Source of the DNA: Acinetobacter sp. WU_MDCI_Axc73
GTDB lineage: Bacteria > Pseudomonadota > Gammaproteobacteria > Pseudomonadales > Moraxellaceae
Direction: 5' to 3'
Length of the DNA: 64,000 nucleotides
NCBI RefSeq assembly: GCF_025562455.1
Contig: NZ_JAHPRO010000015.1
Coordinates: 34,221 to 98,220, forward strand
Positions 57,607 to 64,000 of the stretch are shown piece after piece. Within the stretch, counting starts at the first letter, position 1; every line of letters starts with the position of its first letter. Under the pieces are notes generated by a model. That model was given only the letters and a program-made list of their open reading frames with translations. It had not been told where the DNA came from and did not search any database. Both the position numbers and the translations under genes were made by a program.

Positions 57607-58842
57607 ATGAAAAAGACGTTGCTCGCAGTCTGTACACTAAGTTTAACTCTATTTTTATCAGGTTGTAATGACGATAATGATTGGAGTGATATTTTTACTC
57701 CACCCTCTGATATTCCTGAGAATAATATTCAAAACCCTGTTGTTCGCATGGATAGCTATGGCTTAACCGACATGAGCGCTATTACTGGTGAAAGTCTAGT
57801 GATGACTTATAAAATGTTGGGAATTAATAATAAAGAAGTGCAGGCGACAGCGCTCGTTTTCACTCCAAAAGGAGCTGCGCCAGTTGGAGGTTGGCCAATT
57901 GTTGCTTGGGCGCATGGTACAACAGGTGTTGCGGATAAATGCGCACCAAGCCGTACAGCAATTAATGATTATATTAAAGGAATGATTGCTGCATTACTTG
58001 CCAAAGGCTATGTGGTTGTAGCGCCAGATTATGAAGGTTTGGGAGAGCCAAGCGGACAGGAGTTACATCCATTTTTAAATGTAAAAAGTGAAGCCTTTTC
58101 AATAACAGATGCAGTTGTTGCTGCACGGAATTATTTGGGCAGTAAGGTAAATAATAAATGGGTGACAGTAGGTCATTCACAAGGCGGACAAGCAGCGTTA
58201 GGTGCTGCTCAATATGCATCACGTGCCAAGCTCGATTATAAGGGGACTGTTGCTGTAGCTCCTGCATCTAATCTTGATTTGATTTTGACTTTGGGTGAAG
58301 CTTCAGTAGCAAATCAGTCTGTAACTACACAGATTCCTGTATATGCAAGTCTGGATACCTTTACTGCACTCATTACCGCAGGATTACGTAATCCAAATCC
58401 AGATTTTAAGTATACTCAGGTTTTTAAAAATCCAACCGCGCAAATTGCTGAAAAATATGCAGAGACTGAGTGTGCAGGTGATATTGGCAATGCCTTCGCT
58501 GGCAGTATGGGTTTATATGCTCAATCTACTGGAAGCCTGAATGGTTATGGGCGTACGCAGGATAATTTCCTGAATATTCCAGTGGTGAAGAATTTTACCT
58601 CTAAAGATGGTCAGCCTTTAACGGTTAAAGTGACATCGCCAATTACAATTTATCAGGGCAGTAATGATACTACCGTACCGCGAATCGCGACCAATACACT
58701 GGTCGGTGCAGCCCAGCAAAAGGGTACAGCTATTCAATACATTACCGACGATGGTAATCCAGTCAAATGGGATCATGGAACTGCATATGTCCTAAATATT
58801 CCAAATATTGTGCAAGATGTTGGAACAATGCTTTCCAAATAA
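57607..58842 (+). CDS. LIP-family lipase lipoprotein (second paralogue)
   Basis: 411 aa from ATG 57607 (AAGGATAAG upstream); a frame to 57556 is not supported. Lipobox LFLSGCN. WAHGTTGVADKCAPS, VVVAPDYEGLGEPSG, nucleophile VGHSQGGQAALGAAQ, Asp region IYQGSNDTTVPR and His in KWDHGTAYVL. Same layout as the protein at 53922, with clear block-by-block similarity, so a duplicated pair. Outer-membrane or surface ester hydrolysis is likely. Confidence 0.88.
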   Translation: MKKTLLAVCTLSLTLFLSGCNDDNDWSDIFTPPSDIPENNIQNPVVRMDSYGLTDMSAITGESLVMTYKMLGINNKEVQATALVFTPKGAAPVGGWPIVAWAHGTTGVADKCAPSRTAINDYIKGMIAALLAKGYVVVAPDYEGLGEPSGQELHPFLNVKSEAFSITDAVVAARNYLGSKVNNKWVTVGHSQGGQAALGAAQYASRAKLDYKGTVAVAPASNLDLILTLGEASVANQSVTTQIPVYASLDTFTALITAGLRNPNPDFKYTQVFKNPTAQIAEKYAETECAGDIGNAFAGSMGLYAQSTGSLNGYGRTQDNFLNIPVVKNFTSKDGQPLTVKVTSPITIYQGSNDTTVPRIATNTLVGAAQQKGTAIQYITDDGNPVKWDHGTAYVLNIPNIVQDVGTMLSK

Positions 58843-58861
58843 ATCATTATTGTTATGCCAT

Positions 58862-58897
58862 ATGGCTCATGTATATCACATGAGCCATTTTTATTTA
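58862..58897 (+). terminator. Terminator of the second lipase gene
   Basis: 10-bp stem ATGGCTCATG/CATGAGCCAT, 7-nt loop, then T-rich. Confidence 0.92.
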
Positions 58898-58997
58898 AAA
58901 CTGAACAAAGTTCATTCTGCTTAATCCTAAAGTTCATGCTACAATAGCGCCCAATCTTAGCACGGCTTAAAAGCCCTAATTCATAGGACCCTCGCTA

Positions 58998-60251
58998 ATG
59001 TTTGCCAACATTTCTCTTTCTGAATTTGATCCAGAATTGGCCAAAGCAATTGACGCTGAAGACGCGCGCCAAGAAGCGCATATTGAGCTGATTGCATCTG
59101 AAAACTATTGCTCTCCTGCGGTGATGGAAGCGCAAGGTTCAAAACTGACTAATAAATATGCAGAAGGTTATCCTGGCAAACGCTATTATGGCGGTTGCGA
59201 ATATGTCGACGTGATTGAACAATTAGCCATTGACCGTGCTAAAGAACTTTTTGGTGCTGATTATGCCAATGTTCAGCCGCATGCAGGTTCACAAGCAAAC
59301 TCTGCGGTGTACTTAGCATTGTTAAATGCAGGTGATACGGTGTTGGGTATGAGCCTTGCACATGGTGGTCACTTGACTCACGGTGCAAAAGTAAACTTCT
59401 CTGGTAAAACTTATAATGCGATTCAGTACGGTTTAAATCCTGAAACTGGCGAGATTGATTACGAAGAAGTTGAACGTTTAGCTTTGGAACATAAACCACG
59501 TATGATCGTGGCTGGTTTTTCAGCATATAGCCGAGTGGTTGATTGGCAGCGTTTCCGTGATATCGCGGATAAAGTTGGCGCTTATTTGTTTGTTGATATG
59601 GCGCATGTTGCAGGTTTAGTTGCTGCTGGTGTGTATCCAAGCCCTGTTCAAATTGCTGATGTAACTACAACGACGACTCACAAAACACTTCGTGGTCCGC
59701 GTTCTGGTTTGATCCTTGCTAAAGCGAATGAAGAAATTGAGAAAAAGCTTCAATCTGCTGTGTTTCCTGGAAACCAAGGTGGTCCACTTGTTCATGCGAT
59801 TGCAGCAAAAGCAGTCTGCTTTAAAGAAGCCATGGCACCTGAATATAAAGTGTATCAACAACAAGTGATCAAAAATGCTCAAGCAATGGCGGAAGTATTG
59901 ATTGCACGTGGTTATGATATTGTTTCAGGTGGTACAGACAACCATTTATTCTTATTGTCTTTAATTAAACAGGACATTACAGGTAAAGATGCTGACGCAT
60001 GGTTGGGCAACGCTAATATTACCGTCAATAAAAATGCAGTTCCAAACGATCCACGTTCTCCATTTGTGACTTCTGGTATTCGTATTGGTACTCCAGCAGT
60101 GACGACTCGCGGCTTTGGTGAAACCGAAGTTCGTGATTTAGCGGGTTGGATTGCGGATGTATTGGATAGCAAAGGTGATGAAAGTGTCATTACTGATGTT
60201 AAAGCAAAAGTTGAAGCAGTATGTGCAAAGTTCCCTGTATATACTAACTAA
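58998..60251 (+). CDS. glyA: Serine hydroxymethyltransferase
   Basis: 417 aa. [54 protein letters not shown], and the PLP Lys K229 in [14 protein letters not shown]. Interconverts serine and glycine with tetrahydrofolate. A TACAAT at 58940 may be its -10 box; the -35 is weak. Single gene with its own terminator. Confidence 0.98.
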   Translation: MFANISLSEFDPELAKAIDAEDARQEAHIELIASENYCSPAVMEAQGSKLTNKYAEGYPGKRYYGGCEYVDVIEQLAIDRAKELFGADYANVQPHAGSQANSAVYLALLNAGDTVLGMSLAHGGHLTHGAKVNFSGKTYNAIQYGLNPETGEIDYEEVERLALEHKPRMIVAGFSAYSRVVDWQRFRDIADKVGAYLFVDMAHVAGLVAAGVYPSPVQIADVTTTTTHKTLRGPRSGLILAKANEEIEKKLQSAVFPGNQGGPLVHAIAAKAVCFKEAMAPEYKVYQQQVIKNAQAMAEVLIARGYDIVSGGTDNHLFLLSLIKQDITGKDADAWLGNANITVNKNAVPNDPRSPFVTSGIRIGTPAVTTRGFGETEVRDLAGWIADVLDSKGDESVITDVKAKVEAVCAKFPVYTN

Positions 60252-60265
60252 GCAAATTGCTTGAG

Positions 60266-60293
60266 AAAAAGCTCCCTCAAGGGAGCTTTTTTT
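60266..60293 (+). terminator. glyA terminator
   Basis: AGCTCCCT/GGGAGCT stem with a short loop and a T-run, about 15 nt past the stop. Confidence 0.9.
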
Positions 60294-60395
60294 ATCTGTG
60301 AATATTTTAATCATCAGAACTAAACTCTGATATAACAATAAAATTATATTTAAGTCATTTTTTTGAAAAATGGATAGATTTAAGGAGTTTATAAC

Positions 60396-60800
60396 ATGTC
60401 TCAGCCTAATATTATTATTTCCTCGCAAGATTTACATCGTTTAGAAACGATGCTTGAACATCAAACCACTCATAGCACGACCATGCAGCATTTAGAAAAT
60501 GAGCTGGCGCGAGCAGAAGTGGTTGAGCCTGAACACATTCCAAAAAATGTGGTTACTATGAACTCCCGAGTGATTATCAATATTGCACCTTCAACAGATT
60601 CTATTGAGATTGTTTTAGTCTATCCGCATGATTTTACTGGTGATAAAAGCCAGGTTAATATTTTAGCACCTGTCGGAGCTGCCATTTTGGGACTAACAGA
60701 AGGGCAGAGTATTGAATGGCCGCAGCCCGATGGTCAATTGATGAAAATTAAAATTGAAAAAGTCATTTATCAGCCTGAACGAGAAGGAAAATATTTGTAA
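60396..60800 (+). CDS. rnk: Rnk-like nucleoside diphosphate kinase regulator
   Basis: 134 aa. An N-terminal helical part (SQDLHRLETMLEHQTT, ENELARAEVVEPEHIP) and a C-terminal GreA/FKBP-like domain (VVTMNSRVIINI, LAPVGAAILGLTEGQSIEWPQ). This is the Rnk layout. Rnk binds RNA polymerase and affects Ndk levels; GreA-like activity is not expected without the acidic coiled coil. Start ATG 60396 with AAGGAG upstream. Confidence 0.88.
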   Translation: MSQPNIIISSQDLHRLETMLEHQTTHSTTMQHLENELARAEVVEPEHIPKNVVTMNSRVIINIAPSTDSIEIVLVYPHDFTGDKSQVNILAPVGAAILGLTEGQSIEWPQPDGQLMKIKIEKVIYQPEREGKYL

Positions 60801-60801
60801 T

Positions 60802-60879
60802 AGACTGCTTTCTCATTGTTTTAACCCGCTTTATTTTTCTTGAATAGGGAGAAATAAGAAGAGCTGGTCAAAGAGGTCT
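60802..60879. repeat. Dispersed palindromic repeat, third copy
   Basis: Its left half, from CTGCTTTCTCATTG through AACCCGCTTTATTTTTCT, aligns closely with the left half of the copy at 30528. The right half is more diverged (GGGAGAAATAAG ... AAAGAGGTCT). It begins right after the rnk stop. Confidence 0.6.
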
Positions 60880-61009
60880 CATGTCTATCTGTAAAATGGT
60901 GAGATGAAAAATTTAGATTTAACATAAAATCATCATGTTGACATAAAAATAGACTTTGCACTCTAGCGATTTGTGCCTATGATGAATTGACAAAATATAT
61001 TGGTTGATT

Positions 61010-61801
61010 ATGACTCAATTTAATTCATTGATTCCGCTAGATCAGATTGACGTTGATCCAAAAGCAATATTGGCGATCAAACGTAATGATCTAGTGCCTT
61101 TACTGGATAACCAATATCAGCTTAATCATTATGCTGATCAGTTGATTCAATCGCAGTCGGTATTGCTCAATGGTGTTGATCCTAAGCTCAATCAAGAATT
61201 GAGCAAGATCATTTCTCAATTGATTGATAAGTTGGCGCAATCAAACAAAGTGCTCAAGAAGCGTAAATTTAATGCATTACAAAAATGGTTAGGTATTGAT
61301 ATCGAATATGATCATGGGCAATTGAATTACTTAAATGAGTTGGAACGTCTGATTGACCAAGCCAGTTTTTTAAGTCAACGCTTACAGGTTGAAATTCAAA
61401 AATCACAGGCGCGTGTCCAACAAGTGCTAGGTTTACGTGAACAAATGGCGAAATATATTATTGCGGCTCAAGAGTTTTTGCAGGAATATCCGGCTTTTAT
61501 TCAGCAGCGACATCCGCTGGATAATTTTGCAGAACGATTATCCAAAAAAATAAATACTTTACAAACGTTGCAAGCGAGTAATGATATCGCCATTACGCAA
61601 ATGCAATTGGCTGAGCAACTTTCCTTTACTTTATTGGATCGTTTTAAAGAAGCGCAACAAGTCTTGATTCCCGCTTGGCAATATCACCTCAAACAAAGCA
61701 TGCAAGGTAATTCGGTTGCAGAATTGCAAAAGCTGGATCATAGTCGTGAAATATTGATGAATACTTTAAAAAAATCATTAGAGAAAAATAGGGTGCAATA
61801 A
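61010..61801 (+). CDS. TelA-like protein, short paralogue
   Basis: 263 aa from ATG 61010. Almost wholly helical with coiled-coil character. Its C-terminal part (LLDRFKEAQQVLIPAWQYHL) resembles the TelA segment VDKFYAIKNITLPAWKNQI of the next gene, and the spacing of helices is similar, so it is probably a diverged paralogue. The conserved TelA C-terminus (NDLLRRNADLL...IDIETL) is missing. The stop overlaps the next start by one base. Confidence 0.7.
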   Translation: MTQFNSLIPLDQIDVDPKAILAIKRNDLVPLLDNQYQLNHYADQLIQSQSVLLNGVDPKLNQELSKIISQLIDKLAQSNKVLKKRKFNALQKWLGIDIEYDHGQLNYLNELERLIDQASFLSQRLQVEIQKSQARVQQVLGLREQMAKYIIAAQEFLQEYPAFIQQRHPLDNFAERLSKKINTLQTLQASNDIAITQMQLAEQLSFTLLDRFKEAQQVLIPAWQYHLKQSMQGNSVAELQKLDHSREILMNTLKKSLEKNRVQ

Positions 61802-62946
61802 TGTCACAATTCGAATCTAACCATAAAAATGTCTTGGTCGAACAGTCTACAGAGCTTCAGCAGCAAGAATTTGAACGTTTAAACTTAAAAGAGTTGGGTT
61901 TACAAACAGAAGATTTTGCTCAGGTGATGGATGCGCATCAGGCATTAACTGATATGTCGCACAGCAGTGTTTCTGAATATGGTAAGGATATTGCGACCAA
62001 AACTTCAACTTACACCGATGAACTTCTGAATCTGGTTCAAAATAAAGATCTGGATACGACAGGTCAAAAGTTGAATGAAGTGGTTCAAGTTGCCCAGCAA
62101 CTCAATACATCGAGTATCTTGAATAAACCGAAAGGCTCATCAATTCCAATTTTAGGTAGTTTATTGAATAAAATTAAAGGAGCCAAACAAAGCTTTGACC
62201 AAAATTTTAATACAACGAAAGAACAAATCGATGCTTTGGTTAAAGAAATTGAACAGTCACAAAATGGACTCAAATCCCGTGTGCATACTTTAGATAAAAT
62301 GTTTGATGCGGTACAGGATGAATATAAACAATTGGGTATCCATGTCGCTGCGGGTAAGATCAAACAGCATGAAATTCAGCAACAAATTGCTCAATTAAAT
62401 CAGCAAGAACAGAATCAACAAATGACTCAGCAGATCTATGATCTGAATCACCTTGCGAATAATTTAGAAAAACGGGTCAGTGATTTACAAGTTCTACAGC
62501 AGTCTGCCATGCAGACCTTGCCAATGATTCGGATTATCCAGTCCAATAATTTGATGTTGGTCGATAAATTTTATGCGATTAAAAATATCACTTTACCTGC
62601 ATGGAAAAATCAAATCAGTCTAGCGATTTCCTTACAGGAACAAAAAAACAGTGTGCAATTGGCAAAAAGTATTGATGATGCAACTAATGATTTATTACGT
62701 CGAAATGCCGATTTGTTGCACCAAAACTCAGTTGACACGGCCAAAGCTAATCAACGTTCGGTGATTGATATTGAAACCCTTGAACATGTACAAAATACCC
62801 TCATTAAAACGGTGAACGATGTGATTCAAGTTCAAAAAGAAGGTATGCAAAAACGTGATGAAGCGGCAACGAGATTGCGTACACTTCAGCAAAATTTAAA
62901 TCAATTGGTCATTGAATCGAGTCATCAGACTGCTTCAAAGCAGTAA
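61801..62946 (+). CDS. Toxic anion resistance protein, TelA family
   Basis: 381 aa. The TelA C-terminal half is clear: LPAWKNQISLAISLQEQKNS, DDATNDLLRRNADLLHQNSV and SVIDIETLEHVQNTLIKTVN. Coiled-coil throughout, no signal peptide. The family was linked to tellurite resistance and to envelope stress; the actual activity is unknown. Centre of a three-gene unit with the short paralogue upstream and a membrane protein downstream. Confidence 0.87.
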   Translation: MSQFESNHKNVLVEQSTELQQQEFERLNLKELGLQTEDFAQVMDAHQALTDMSHSSVSEYGKDIATKTSTYTDELLNLVQNKDLDTTGQKLNEVVQVAQQLNTSSILNKPKGSSIPILGSLLNKIKGAKQSFDQNFNTTKEQIDALVKEIEQSQNGLKSRVHTLDKMFDAVQDEYKQLGIHVAAGKIKQHEIQQQIAQLNQQEQNQQMTQQIYDLNHLANNLEKRVSDLQVLQQSAMQTLPMIRIIQSNNLMLVDKFYAIKNITLPAWKNQISLAISLQEQKNSVQLAKSIDDATNDLLRRNADLLHQNSVDTAKANQRSVIDIETLEHVQNTLIKTVNDVIQVQKEGMQKRDEAATRLRTLQQNLNQLVIESSHQTASKQ

Positions 62947-62991
62947 ATAGATCATTGGTACTCTTAGACCAAACAGCGTGAGGAGAGTAGG

Positions 62992-63906
62992 TTGTTACCT
63001 GTCGAAAATGCTCCGATGAATATTCAATCGATAAAGTCTCGATTGACCCAACTCAAAAAACGTCAACATCAAGTCATGCTGTTGAGTCTGAGCGTAGCAG
63101 GGATTTTTATCATTGCGTTGGTTGCATCATTTACTCAACAGAACTTGGTTTATAGTTTTTTTGATTTGAGCCAGCAAGTCGAACAATTACATATTCCTGT
63201 GGCGATGGCTGATCAGTTATTGCTGGATCAACAGTCTGATTATTTTACCAATCTATTATCATGGTTCGGCTGGTTGTTTTTAAAAATTTTCACTGCATTT
63301 TTTGGCGCTTTTATTTTTGTTCGAATTTTAAAAAAATTTAAATTTTTTCAGTTACGTTTTCGTTCACTGATTTTAAGGTTTGTAGCATGGTTAATTGGAT
63401 TTATTCTAATCTGGTCAGGTTTGACTTATTTGCAATATGACCGTATCAGTGATGACACCAAAGCTTATGCTGAATTAGTGGCTTATGATACGAACATTCA
63501 GCAAAGCCAAATGATGCATGAGTTGAAAAATGCTGATGTACCAGATGCAGTAAAAGATTATCTTTTAGCACAAACTGCTTTATTACATCGACCAGTAGAT
63601 AAAGAGACTGCATTACCTTATGTTTCACATTTGATCCGTGAAGAACGTCAGGATCCGCATTTTATGGAATATGGCTTGAAACCTGAACAGCTTTGGGCAA
63701 TACAGCAGCAAATCTATGGGAAAGCGGTCACACCATTGGCACAAAGTGTTCAAAAACAAGCGGATCAAGCACAGCATTTGTCTGAAATGGTGAAATTATT
63801 ATGTTGGGGAATCAGTCTATTGGCTGCACTTATGGCAATGATTACCTATGCTTTAGCCTTGAATCTTAAGAATCGAGCAGATCGGATTGAGCGGAAAAGT
63901 GAATAA
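62992..63906 (+). CDS. Membrane protein of the TelA cluster
   Basis: 304 aa from TTG 62992, chosen for the strong AGGAGAG just upstream; ATG 63016 is an alternative. Membrane segments near 34-50, 85-107, 125-147 and 268-290, with a helical soluble domain between the last two. No family recognised. 45 nt after telA, on the same strand, so probably one operon. Confidence 0.7.
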   Translation: MLPVENAPMNIQSIKSRLTQLKKRQHQVMLLSLSVAGIFIIALVASFTQQNLVYSFFDLSQQVEQLHIPVAMADQLLLDQQSDYFTNLLSWFGWLFLKIFTAFFGAFIFVRILKKFKFFQLRFRSLILRFVAWLIGFILIWSGLTYLQYDRISDDTKAYAELVAYDTNIQQSQMMHELKNADVPDAVKDYLLAQTALLHRPVDKETALPYVSHLIREERQDPHFMEYGLKPEQLWAIQQQIYGKAVTPLAQSVQKQADQAQHLSEMVKLLCWGISLLAALMAMITYALALNLKNRADRIERKSE

Positions 63907-64000
63907 TGGTTTTTTGTTCGGTAAAACCGATTAAAACAATAAAAACATACTGTTTTACCTATTTAAAGTTTTATCGTAATATTCTCAATAAGTTAAAAAT

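Noticed and set aside
1..64000. tRNA or rRNA genes
   Set aside because: No cloverleaf-like TTCGAATC/GGTTCGA segments with matching acceptor arms, and no rRNA-like stretches, were seen on reading.

Overview
The window is a roughly 40% GC stretch of a gammaproteobacterial chromosome. Gene content and order point to Acinetobacter: a detached trpGDC cluster, lepA-lepB-DUF4845-rnc-era-recO-pdxJ, miaE, ubiC-ubiA, the sbp-hydrolase-cysTWA-LysR cluster, and LIP-type lipase lipoproteins. This assignment comes from protein recognition by eye; no database was searched.

Left end (1-5.8 kb) is accessory. The start of csy2 and a short, diverged csy1 (type I-F Cascade subunits) lie on the minus strand, and a full-length cas2-3 fusion lies divergently on the plus strand. 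The spacer between them holds three broken genes instead of cas1: a Cys-rich mini-protein with an in-frame TGA, a PIN toxin remnant, and a Phd/VapB antitoxin broken by a 28-bp tandem duplication. No CRISPR array is visible.

5.8-25 kb is mostly housekeeping and metabolism: a pirin, an L,D-transpeptidase, hemE, a DUF817 membrane protein, an MFS exporter, a DedA protein, folE, the xanthine dehydrogenase operon xdhABC (xdhB frameshifted in a run of ten G), an Smr protein, an AT-rich HAD phosphatase, trpGDC, sodB, a Nif3-like protein and a membrane-anchored HtrA protease.

25-42 kb holds a Lon-family protease with a polylysine tail, an AmpG-type permease carrying a large Ig-like insert, a BASS-type transporter, rpmE with a long structured leader, the sulfate uptake cluster, then pabC-mltG-tmk and nadB.

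42-54 kb holds a periplasmic Do/MucD protease, a thioesterase, the lepA-to-pdxJ group, miaE and ubiC-ubiA. 54-64 kb has two paralogous lipase lipoproteins flanking a decayed IS5-like transposase, an uncharacterised protein and an ExoX-like nuclease, followed by glyA, an Rnk-like protein and a three-gene TelA-like cluster that ends the window.

The most notable non-gene signals are a dispersed imperfect palindrome at four intergenic sites, the rpmE leader, a terminator-like hairpin before lepA, and a UUCG hairpin inside the start of the gene after hemE. No tRNA or rRNA genes were seen.
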